A stretch of 64,000 nt of DNA from NCBI GenBank assembly GCA_030141605.1, contig JAQGDQ010000113.1:126001-190000 (forward strand), given 5' to 3'. The notes beneath the pieces were generated by a model that was not told the origin of the DNA, made no database searches, and saw nothing but the letters and a program-made list of their open reading frames with translations. A program made the position numbers and the translations under genes. Numbering within the stretch: position 1 is the first letter of the stretch; every line of letters starts with the position of its first letter. Below, in pieces: positions 54,750 to 64,000 of the stretch. Source of the DNA: Tubiluchus corallicola. Taxonomy: Eukaryota; Priapulida; Priapulimorpha; Priapulimorphida; Tubiluchidae.

Positions 54750-57700
54750 GAGGAGAGAGTTTTTAGGGGGGCACAGACCATATCATATGACAATTCACCT
54801 TCCCAGTTGGTTACAGTTGAGATGTTCAGAATTTCAGTACATTTACTCTTGCATTTACTCACATTTTGCTTGTTCTTACAGTAGAAACTACGCTACCGTC
54901 GTCATTAGCGTTGCTCCTAACTTGAGCTCTGTTAAACTGTAAAAAAATAGTAAAAAATAGCATAGAGCTAAATAGTTGAGAATATCAGTTTTAGTAATGG
55001 TCAACGTTGAACACTTGAGCTACAAGTATTTTCAATTATGATACGATAAACGGAAACAGTATTGCTAAGAAAATTGTACTAAAGAAACGTGCCGATCTCA
55101 AACAGTCAAAGGATATTCCATGTATAATTTCTTTCCAATTAAATTGTTTCGGTCCATTAGCATTTTTTGGCTTGGTTAACAAATAATTTGCGTTATCTTA
55201 TCTTGTCTTGTCTTGTCTTGTCTTGTCTTGTCTAGTCTTGTCTTGTCTTGTCTTGTCTTGTCTTGTCTTGTCTTGTCTTGTCTTGTCTTGTCTTGTCTTG
55301 TCTTGTCTTGTCTTGTCTTGTCTTGTCTTGTCTTGTCTTGTCTTGTCTTGTCTTGTCTTGTCTTGTCTTGTCTTGTCTTGTCTTGTCTTGTCTTGTCTTG
55401 TCTTGCCTTGCCTTGCCTTGCCTTGCCTTGCCTTGCCTTGCCTTGCCTTGCCTTGCCTTGCCTTGCCTTGCCTTGCCTTGCCTTGCCTTGTCTTGCCTTG
55501 CCTTGCCTTGCCTTGCCTTGCCTTGCCTTGCCTTGCCTTGCCTTGCCTTGCCTTGCCTTGCCTTGCCTTGCCTTGCTTGCCTTGCCTTGCCTTGCCTTGC
55601 CTTGCCTTGCCTTGCCTTGCCTTGCCTTGCCTTGCCTTATCTTATGTTATCTCATCTCATCTCATCTCATCTCATCTCATCTCATCTCAGTTCAATAAAC
55701 GAAAATGGTTACCTCTGAGCTCCCCAGTGCTTTTAACTGTTCTATTTCTGCATCTGTGATCACCTCGTAAAAGACGTATAATTCCGGATTGATGCTAAAT
55801 TGTTCTCTTTTGTACGGTGCATAAATTAAATAAGGATGACGCTTTATTAAGTGACATCGTAATCTTGGATCGTGAGAGTAGCTCTGAAAACAAAATCATA
55901 CAGGATTATTTACAAATATTTACTATCAATATAATTTAAAAAATAAGAACTTTTATTAAAACGTCCGAAGAAGAAAGATTTTGCACATTCTTAAAAAATG
56001 CACAGAGTTACAACAACTCGCTAAACATTTAAACTTATCAAAAAACGTACAGTAACAACAATTATTTATTAAGTACTACATGTAGTAGATATTTAAAATC
56101 TGTTTGTACGATGTAGTAGAAATCTGTGTGCAGCACCATGTTTTTATCCCATGTTTTAGGTTGCATTTTAAGTTATACGGTGACGTGGACTTTGCGATTT
56201 TGCGTAACGAGATTTCTTGGTCTAAAAATGCCTTATTATAGGTAAAAAACTCTTCAGTACTTTACCTGTTTTATTTCGATTTTTATGCACGTTCTTGCTT
56301 CAAAACAAAGCAAATATTAAAAATTATATCATTGCTGTATTTGTTTATTTAATTATTTATTGTGTTTCTATTGCGCAAAAAGTACATTTCCTATTTAAAA
56401 TAGGCGACATATATAAAAATATAAAATACAATATTAAGAACTAGCTCGGATTATCAATGTATTTACAAGAGAGAATTAATGTATAGGTAAATAATTTAAT
56501 CGCATTATTGTTAAAAATGGTTTTTCTGGAGAAATGTAAAATTAATTGCATTGCCATGAAACTCCTGTTTACATATAAACTTCATATAAACTTTTAAACA
56601 CAGTAATTGATTCATATTCGTTATTTTTACACTGTTTAGAAAGTTACAAATGAATGCAGATTCACTGATTTTACAGTTGAGTTACCAATTATTAAATCAT
56701 ATTTGTATCCCAAGTTGTAAATAATGATTTACAATATACTTTATTAAAACAGATGTCTGATGTCTGTATCAATCTTCTTGCGAAATTTATAATTCTCTAT
56801 TCCCAATATACAAAAAACATATTTTTGTTTATAATGCATCTCAAATACTTGTTGTTTTACATAGCGATCTTACTTTGGCCTCTCCCCTGCACACCTTCTC
56901 ATAAGCGTATTCTGACTCATATCTCCCCTGTGGCCTGGTATTTCTAACGCAAAGTTGAGAATCCAAATTTAAACAAGAGTTGTCTTCGTGGAGAACAGAT
57001 AAACTATGTGTCTCGTTTGGCGGAACTAAAAACAATAACGTATTAACTTTTCATATCGCAGTGCTAAAATAGTCAACCAAAAATATTTATTAAGTGTACA
57101 CTGTCGGACGACAAGATATGAATAACAATTTTTACATATAAGGAATCGCCAAGGTACTGTATTACGCTAATTTATTATGCAACATTTTGTGAATCACAAA
57201 AAATTAATGATCATTATTTTGTCAAATCTGTTGAATTAGTCACTTAAAGGACAAGAAAGGGGGTACCTGAAGTAGGTTTCAGAAAAATCGCCTTAAAAAT
57301 TCTATTACTTTACCGCAATTTTATGTGTATGACTCGCGTTGAAAGGATTTTTTGTTGGTGTTCATTTTAAACCTCCCGCAATACTGTTCTGACAGCGCCA
57401 TTAAGTGACATTATATACACATAATGTAAATCAGGGGAAGAAAAGGAAATGTTAAACTATGTACCAAAAAACTTTCCATGCAAAGTTAGCATTTCGCTTA
57501 CCTGCTTGAAAGACTTATGTAACTAGAAAAGAAAATTATTAATTATTTAAAATGTTTTCACCAATTGGTAAAATGTCATTCACTCACCACCAGGGTGCAC
57601 CACTCACTAACCAAAAAACGTATTTTTAGTCTTATTGACAAGATACAGTAATTTACAATTTTACTTAATTAGCGACGTGTGCCCTACGAATACTTTGATT

Positions 57701-60700
57701 ATTTTTTCAAACTTTACTCAGATTATCTAAACTTGTTTCAAATGGCCTATCGTCAAAATGGTCATCGCGGGACATTACATATTTTATATAGCGTTACTGC
57801 CGACGCAGACCTGTGTGCAAAAATGCAGTAAGTAAGTGGTATGAAATTTCAGATGATTTTTTAAGCTTCATGTAAGTGAACGGTTTTCTTGTGCTTTAAG
57901 GTGTTATACTTCACCTCTGTTTGACAGGCTGAGTCTTGCCTGTCGTGACCAACTAAATAGATTTGACAAAATATCGAGCATTAATGTTTTGTTAATGTTT
58001 ATAAAAAATATCAGGCAGCAATGTCACATTTCGTCAGTGCTTTGTTAATCATTAAAAAAATTTGTAAATACTTAAACGAGTAATTAAGCTAACTACAGTA
58101 TATTTATAGAAAACATTCTCTATTTTCTGAGGCGAATTTATGATACTAACTCAAATAAAAAAATAGACAGGATAATATCAAACTGTTTGGTAGTGCAAGT
58201 TTAATCAGCAAAAAACAGACTTTCTACGTACCATTTCTGAGATAATGTTCTACCTCGAGAAGATCACCTACGTCAATTATGTTTCCTTGCTGAAAAAATA
58301 AACTAGTCACACACTACTATTCCAATAACACAAGAAATTAAATAACCCGAACAAAAATATTAAATCAATACGAGGCCATCAACGCCTGCAGTTTTTTTAT
58401 ACTATATGAATAAAAGGTAATAACAATAACAACATTTTTTACAAATATGTGTGTGTGTGCGTGTGCGTGCGCGCGCTTGTGTGTGTATGTATGCCAATAT
58501 GCTACAGGGTACACCCAAGAGTGATATAACATAACAACCAGCATGACCCCTGGAAGACTTTAGGCTAATGTCAATAATTTAGGTCACTACCCCTTCCCAA
58601 TATGGCGGCCAAAATGGCTCGCGCTTTCTGCACGGTCCATGCTGTAGCAACAACTAGCATGGTCCTGGGACGGTTTTAGGCTGATGTCAATTTACGGCAC
58701 GACCCCAATATAGCTGCCAAATTGACGTCGTAATCGGAATAGCACTTTTACTATACTTTACTATACTAGACTCTACTATATATAGTCTCAGAGATGTACT
58801 ATAACAACCATACAAAAGGAAGGTTTCAGGTTGATGCCAACTTAGGATATCGCTCCCTTTCTAATACGGCTGCCAGAATGGCGCGTCCTTTGTGCACGCC
58901 ACATACTACAGCATGCTCCCAAATGTGGTGTGCAATAACAACCACAACGGCCCCTGAATTTTTTTGACTATTGTCAATTTGGGCCACTGCCTCCCAAAAC
59001 ACCGTTACCAAAGTATTGCTTTTAGGGCTCTCAACGCAAAATAGCGCGCTAGGTGTCCTTTTAATGAAACAAAATATTATTATCTTGTAATCCATTCTTC
59101 GAGAGAATCGCTCAGCGGCAATGAACTCTTGCATATGCCCACGGGTCGGTCATCCCACAAATAGACATTATGCTGTTTTAACTTTATAGATCATACCAAA
59201 CCAGCCCCGGGTGAAGTCGGTTATTTCAGTTAGTGTTAACTACTTTAAGGGCCACGAATACAGGTTGTATAAACTGGAGTTACAAAGGCTAAATTTTCAA
59301 CAATGCTGTGCAAAGTTACGTTGTATGAAAAAATGACCTGTAACAGAAAAGGGCTGTACAAGCCATTACCACAACTCAGGCTTAAATTAAGCAATTATGG
59401 TGATAATAATGTAGGCGTAATAATAATGCATTCATAGGCAGTAAAATTGTGTAAAAACGTAAATCACAATAAAAACATTTTATGATAATGACAAATAATT
59501 AATGATAATAAAAATAATAATCAAAACGCGTTTCAATATTGTTTGAGACAGGCTAATATGAGGTAGTGAACCATCAGAGATTGCCACAAATGCAGCAAAC
59601 AAAACGTAACTGATACGTACCTTTCGAAGAGCAATACTTAAAGCGCCTAGAGCTTGCTGGCGGCTAATGGACGAATCTCCGAAATAGGTCTGTCGAAGAG
59701 CTTCTTGTGCCCAGATTACAGCTTGATGATACTTTTTCAATTCAACAGCTAATCTCGAGAGAACCAGGGAATCGGTTGCTAGAAGTGAAACGTACACAAA
59801 ATTGCAACAATTGTTTATAAATTTATAATACTTTAGTATAAGAATAAGATAGTGTAACCTATTCGGTCACCTAATCAGCCTGCTATAGAGAAAAATTTAG
59901 AAAGCTAGTAGCAGGGGTCAATTGATAGCAGATTCCACTCTCCGTTGACACAGTAAATATGATAGCGCGGAAATTAACGTAGTATGTTGTGGAATATTTG
60001 TGTCCTTTATAAAACAAAAATCAAACCACATTGATATTGCCACCAACAAGTTCAAACTTCCCTTACGAACTGCTGGCGCTATGGTCACCACATATGTACA
60101 TTGCCACGCCCTTTGTTTAATGCGAAGCTGCATAGGTTAAAGATATCAGGGTCTGGTATTATGGCAGTCACGTGTAACTCATCTCCTACGCTATTCTGCA
60201 GTTTATATAATTGTTTTTTCTATCACAACAATAAGTTTTTTATTATCATTATTATAACCAAAATATTAGAATTACAGCACAGCATAAAATTACAAAATAT
60301 AATTTTTTTAAAAGAATAAGCAAGGTACAACAATACAGAGACACTATTCAATTTATTGGGCTGAATTTCAAAAATATTCGAGTTTGTCCTTTCGAAAACA
60401 AAAGGACGTCTTGTTTGTTCATACATTTCTTCATAAACTATCTCTATCTGGTGCAGTTGCGAAAACGAAGCACTATAGCACTCTTACAAGATACATAAGC
60501 GAAATAAATTAAAATGACTCTAAACTTGTGTTTGGAAATGAAATAAATTAATCACATTAAATAATTAATTAATTTAATTTAAGAATTAAAATTAAATAAT
60601 ATTTCACTTTTGTTTTCGTAACTGCACTACATTAAGGATGAGGTTGTACCTTGTAAGGTGTGGTTAACATTGTAATTGCCAAGTGTTCCTAGGACAATAT

Positions 60701-63658
60701 CACTTGATGAAATATTGTAAGTATTTTGCAGTCGTAGTAGAGCATTAGCAGCATTCTTCGTATCATCCAAAGTGGGCAGCTGATGCTTCAACATTCCGCT
60801 AACACGTGACTCTGAAACATGTTTAGTCATCCGTCAGATATACAATCGGTCAATCAGTCCTTCAAACCGTTAAGTAGACAAGTGCCAGAGACTATTATTA
60901 TCCCACTTTTTAATGTGTTTATTATCAACTTATAACTTATAACATGATTCTTGTGTATTTTCTTTAAAAAATTGCTGGTCATTGCACAAAGTAGTAGGGC
61001 ATTATTAGCTTTCGCTCTAAAATTATATCAAATTTTTACTATTTTATTACAGAAATAATTTCTGAAACACTCAAGTCTCCAGTCTCCTAGACTTAAACTA
61101 AGTCCCCTCGTATATGTCAATGGTATCTACTAAAAAACAATTGTCTGTCAATTGTATTTTCACAAACACATTGTGTGGTCAGAAAACAATGAAACAACAC
61201 ATAAACGGAGCAATCAGAATGAAATCCAGTTGGAGTATTTTACATTTCGGCCTCTACCCCTACTTCCAAAATGGACGCAGCCAGGTAAGCAAGTTGTAAC
61301 TATCTCGTTTCTCCTAATTAAGAAAGGAAAAGTACAATAAACAATGGAGACATTATACGCAGTCATGATGTACATAATTTGTACAGAAACCTGTACATTT
61401 AGGTATGACTGCAATGAATCTGGTATGTCTACCACCTGCAGATACCCGCAATTTATACATGTACAAAGAGCGGCGGCATATAGTATTCGGTACCAAGTAT
61501 TGTCTGACATTCAAATCAATTGTTTGTAACATTAAAAATGAGTGACAGGTTTTATAAATCGCATTTTGCGTTTCAGTTATTGTAAACAGACATTATTTTA
61601 GTGAATTGATTTCGCGTGCATTGTCTTTTGTATATAATTATGTAAATAGTGTGTCCTCCTGTATGTGTGCTTTTTTGTAGTTGTATACTCTGCTTTATTG
61701 TAATTTCAGTAATTTAGTCATATGTTTTAATGTGTAGCCTTAATGACTTATATATATTTTAATTTCCTTATATATCAGCTTATATAAATCTGAAATAAAA
61801 GTGTGTATTGAATTGAACTGTACATAACCTATATATCTAAATCCACTTTCAAAACGATGCAGTTCATACAGGACAAACAATTATTTTACAAACTCTAACA
61901 AAACAGGAACAAGTAAAATTTAAATAGTAATTTCTGGTGTTGCAGAAAATAGGCAATTATTGTTTATCGTTCACTGAATTCATTATTACACAGAGTCGCA
62001 CGCTGGCGCTAGCATAATAACTATAATTCTCACATTTTCTTCTGTTTTTTTCTCATTTTAACTTTAACATTTTTCGCTTATTCCTTGTTTACATACTTTT
62101 GTATATAGGTTTCCCTCCTTGTTTCTATTTCACATTCAGCAGTTCTTACAAGCTAGTATAAGCTTCTTGATCTGCTGCAGTAGTATTATTGTAAAAGGAT
62201 ACTAATTCCAATCATTATACCTATTAGCTTGAGCTAAAATTATGCCATTATGTACACGTATGTAAATTGTATGCTACTGTGACATGCTATTGATGTGAAA
62301 TAAATTATTTGAAATTGAAATTGAAAATAATCAGAAACTGATTTACAAGTTTGTTGTTTTTATATAATCTGATTGGCGTTAACCATCAACCATCTGACCT
62401 CTAAACAGATCGGTCAAGTTTTTCCGAGCTTAACCTGGCGTGACTGTTTTCATTAAAATCCAAATTTTTGGGAACTTAATGGTAATTTGATTTAACTAAC
62501 GGGTTCACCGTGTACACATTTGACCGCAGAATAATAATGCTAGGCCGATGAATTCAGGTACCTTTACGTTCATTAGAAGGTACTTGTCAAAACTGATTAT
62601 TATATCGCTACATCATTCACATATTTATTAAAACAAAAGAATTTAAAACTTCAATTTACAACTGTTTAAAAAACATGTCCAAACGTTTTTTACAAAAGTT
62701 GTGTTGCCTTAATAATAAATGCTTTGAAGTACCTGTATAAATTGATTCACGTAATTGTTTTAACCCAGGTTTAAAGAAAAGATTTTGAAGTTTTGAACTT
62801 ACCAAATGTATCACCGCATACTTCACAACTCTTTTTACAATGCTTTAACATATACGCTATGTTGCTTTCACAATTACCTTCCTTTGCCCAGCCTGAACAC
62901 TTGTTCACCTCATCGTAGCAACCTATTGCAGTTAAAATGTATATTTAAAATAAAATCGAAATTGTTGACAGTATGAATATGTTTGTTCATGCATATAATT
63001 GAAAACAGCAGATAACTTATTAGCGCCGGACTGGACTGAATAACATTGCGGGACTGGCGGCTATTTACTAGTTGGTTGATTGGGTAGTAGCTGTTATTAT
63101 TATTATAATTCTTTATTTAAAATTTAAAATTACACACATGTACAATGGGTAGTTGGCTGGTCGATCATCGGTCGGCCTGCTGGTTAGTTGGTTTTAGTTA
63201 ATTGGCTGGTCGATCGTCGGTCGGCCTGCTGGTTAGTTGGTTTTAGTTAATTGGCTGGTTAATTGGTTATCTAGTTGATCGGCTGATGCCTAGTCGGTCA
63301 GTTGGTGTCGAAGTGGCAAACAAACTGCGCCAGTAGTAAAGTGACAGTTGCATAATCTTTGTAGCAAGCGTACTAAGTCTATTTGATTTTATTTTTAATC
63401 ACGGAGAACGATTTTTATATCAAAAAAATAATTCGATTACTGACATGCATAAAAGAATATATAAATTCTCTTACTTTTCTTCATTTTACATAGGTTACAG
63501 CTAAAAGCACAGTTTTGAGCCATATATAGTTCATTTTCTTTTACGTCACAGTCGCCCTTTTGTGCCCAGTCACGGCATTCCCATTCTGTATCATAACAGG
63601 CTGAAAGGAAATTTACAATTCCCGTGGTTATAATGGTTATTTGCAAAAGAACATTCAT
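49246..63658 (-). CDS. Collagen-type prolyl 4-hydroxylase alpha subunit with two N-terminal ShKT domains
   Basis: Exons in transcript order: 63658-63475, 62922-62803, 60811-60650, 59778-59621, 58289-58232, 57513-57502, 57025-56874, 55883-55713, 54936-54863, 54587-54425, 52742-52659, 50668-50503, 49316-49246. The sum is 1575 nt (524 codons plus stop), close to the usual ~530 residues for P4HA. Order: signal peptide (1-20), ShKT (about 21-56), ShKT (about 62-98), peptide-substrate-binding/TPR region (about 105-227: NAANALLRLQNTYNIS, YHQAVIWAQEALRQ), linker with YEKVCRGE, catalytic domain (about 283-515). Iron ligands H413, D415 (EPHFD) and H490, and the 2-oxoglutarate lysine K500, are all present with family spacing. 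The enzyme makes 4-hydroxyproline in the ER, normally with PDI. The family's N-terminal dimerisation segment is missing; the ShKT pair takes its place. Linking the ShKT exons to the enzyme relies on phase, strand and length, not on transcripts. Confidence 0.8.
50361..50453 (-). pseudogene. Partial duplicate of the P4HA catalytic exon end
   Basis: About 93 bp repeats 50454-50550, covering the last ~13 codons of the preceding exon plus the start of its intron. In the duplicate the codon after the cysteine (CCA in the real exon) has become TAA, so it cannot be coding in that frame. It lies inside the following intron. Confidence 0.85.
50503..50668 (-). CDS. P4HA catalytic exon with distal His and 2OG Lys
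   Basis: It encodes DVKSGGGTSF, the KGSAAFWY strand and TEHAGCPVLLGTKW. The histidine in EHAGCP is the third iron ligand and the lysine in GTKW the 2-oxoglutarate-binding residue, by family alignment. Its 3' end is partly duplicated just downstream (50361-50453). Confidence 0.9.
51238..51645 (+). mobile_element. Relic of a non-LTR retrotransposon (RT C-terminal part)
   Basis: On the plus strand KLFGVKFDSDLNFTEHLKD matches the LINE motif 'K.LGV..D..L.F..H'. It is followed by LSAEVKLAIFRCFILG and, after stops, KLEEIQYRALNRVFKAI, matching 'R..IF..FI...F.YC' and 'KLE.IQ.RALR.V'. Internal stops show decay. It lies in a P4HA intron, antisense to the gene. Confidence 0.7.
52459..52650. repeat. Diverged minisatellite, about 38-bp unit
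   Basis: About five imperfect units built on TATGAGACAAT and TTTACAGTA(G)TCACTA adjoin the donor of the P4HA exon at 52659. Confidence 0.65.
54425..54587 (-). CDS. P4HA catalytic exon with HxD iron-binding motif
   Basis: It encodes LCNYGIGGHYEPHFD, the core 'Q..NY..GG.Y.PH.D' motif of collagen prolyl 4-hydroxylases. The exon ends at CCAAAT with donor GTTAGT (an uncommon but acceptable form), leaving phase 0 to match the next exon. Unspliced, the frame runs on and stops at 54239. Confidence 0.9.
54656..54758. repeat. (GA)n microsatellite
   Basis: A purine array (GA with GGA and CAGA variants) in the intron between the P4HA exons at 54863 and 54587. It accounts for the serine/leucine run in the long minus-strand open frame here. 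Confidence 0.9.
55194..55690. repeat. Pentanucleotide satellite with three zones
   Basis: TCTTG units (to about 55405) change abruptly to CCTTG units (about 55406-55637, with one lost base near 55575 and one stray TCTTG at 55491), then to TCTTA/TCTCA units up to 55690. The array ends only about 22 bp from the donor of the P4HA exon at 55713. The long leucine/cysteine open frames are artefacts. Confidence 0.95.
57502..57513 (-). CDS. Possible 12-nt microexon of the P4HA gene
   Basis: Minus-strand TCTTTCAAGCAG sits between an AG (CATAAG) and a GTAAGC donor, phase 1 at both ends, adding V-F-Q-A. A longer version starting at TTTTCTAG would contain an in-frame TAA. Leaving the microexon out does not disturb the frame, so it may be optional or spurious. 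Confidence 0.35.
58448..58492. repeat. (GT)n microsatellite
   Basis: A GT tract with interspersed GC steps in a P4HA intron. Confidence 0.9.
58526..59005. repeat. Diverged tandem repeat, about 120-bp unit
   Basis: Four related blocks start near 58526, 58646, 58797 and 58932. Each has ATAACAACCA or GCAACAACTA, then TTTAGGCT(G/A)ATGTCAAT or a variant, then an ATATGGC/ATACGGCTGCCA-type segment. Copies differ in length and are strongly diverged, suggesting an old tandem array in a P4HA intron. Confidence 0.6.
61560..61815 (+). mobile_element. Possible non-LTR element 3' tail
   Basis: A T-rich non-coding stretch ends AAATAAAAGTGTGTATTGAATTGAA, a 3' end typical of LINE families that finish with ATTGA-like repeats. 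No coding part is attached, so it would be 5'-truncated. Confidence 0.35.
62040..62325 (+). mobile_element. Possible non-LTR element 3' tail
   Basis: A non-coding stretch ends GAAATAAATTATTTGAAATTGAAATTGAAA, that is, a poly(A) signal followed by short ATTGAA repeats. It lies in the P4HA intron between the second ShKT exon and the substrate-binding exon. Confidence 0.35.
62803..62922 (-). CDS. Second ShKT exon of the P4HA-like gene
   Basis: One ShKT domain beginning C-Y-D and ending CEVC, with six cysteines in standard spacing. The acceptor is CTGCAATAG and the donor GTAAGT, phase 1 at both ends. The next exon in this phase and strand is the P4HA substrate-binding exon at 60811-60650. Confidence 0.8.
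63153..63264. repeat. 49-bp tandem repeat
   Basis: The unit beginning TTGGCTGGTCGATC occurs at 63153-63201 and 63202-63250 with one difference, followed by a partial third copy. Confidence 0.9.
63475..63658 (-). CDS. First exon of the P4HA-like gene: signal peptide and ShKT
   Basis: ATG at 63658 opens a hydrophobic leader (NVLLQITIITTGIVNF) with a plausible cleavage after L-S-A, running straight into a six-cysteine ShKT domain (CYDTEW...CNLC). The donor is A|GTAAGA, phase 1. The leader's last bases (TTTCCTTTCAG) also look like an acceptor at the exact place where sibling exons start, so this could instead be an internal exon of a longer gene beyond the window. The divisible-by-three total and near-normal enzyme length favour the signal-peptide reading. 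Confidence 0.65.
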
Positions 63659-64000
63659 TCGTTTTTCTGCGAAACTGATCGGCTATATCCGGGGCGGGAT
63701 TATGACCGGTGCCCGTAAAATAATGAAATTATGGGGCTTCCCAGACGAAGCCACCCTCTGACTCGCCCGCACCCATCTTGAATATTTTTTACTCGTGATA
63801 TATTTTAGCGAATTTATATAGACTGAAGTAAACTTATTGCAAATTCTTTGAATAAACTAGAATAGCTATCTACAGTTTGTTAATAAAAATATTCTTTAAG
63901 AAATACCACTATTTTACTATTTATTGCAAACCAAATTAGCACGTATTTCAACTCATCCATAGTGAAAAGATTTTTTGCCAAACGTTACCAAAGCCTGAGG
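63659..64000. other. Sequence upstream of the P4HA-like gene
   Basis: No exon is recognised in these last 342 bp. A short GC-richer patch (63690-63770) could be promoter-proximal or a repeat end. Confidence 0.4.

Noticed and set aside
55208-55759. Long leucine/cysteine/serine frames (up to 183 residues)
   Set aside because: They are translations of TCTTG/CCTTG pentamers, open in all three forward frames.

Overview
This is a window of AT-rich, intron-rich animal nuclear DNA. The genes are split into many small exons with GT-AG (and some GC-AG) introns. There are AATAAA poly(A) signals, long satellite arrays, and scattered non-LTR, LTR, hAT and MITE remnants. The gene content (an animal-type collagen prolyl 4-hydroxylase alpha subunit, runs of ShKT domains, and a eukaryotic DUF389 membrane protein) suggests an invertebrate, perhaps a cnidarian, sponge or other early-branching or lophotrochozoan animal. 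I cannot name the species.

Layout. 1-2977: mostly non-coding, with a solo LTR bounded by a 5-bp target duplication. 2978-21452 (+): a 17-exon gene for a DUF389-family polytopic membrane protein (777 codons in my model). Its introns hold two copies of one MITE in opposite orientation, a (CT)n array and a ~30-bp minisatellite. 21453-25489: intergenic, one doubtful short ORF. 25490-49316 (-): a tandem ShKT cluster. It holds a decayed ShKT exon (25.5 kb), a five-ShKT secreted protein gene (27500-35536), transposon-rich spacer, and a second five-ShKT secreted protein gene (40991-46602). 46.6-49.1 kb: spacer with a reverse-transcriptase relic. 49246-63658 (-): a prolyl 4-hydroxylase alpha gene. In my model its protein (524 codons) starts with a signal peptide and two ShKT domains where the family's N-terminal dimerisation region would normally be, followed by a peptide-binding/TPR region and a catalytic domain with all iron and 2-oxoglutarate ligands.

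How it fits together. Every ShKT exon in the cluster encodes one domain and is in phase 1-1, so exons can be shuffled, added or lost without breaking frame. The window shows several stages: intact exons, an exon that lost its first cysteine codon, a dead terminal exon with a frameshift and a stop, and a partly duplicated P4HA exon. The most notable system is the ShKT-P4HA fusion next to two multi-ShKT secreted genes on the same strand. A functional link between them (for example hydroxylation of the neighbours) is only a guess. All exon models come from hand-read splice sites and frame consistency; none has transcript support.
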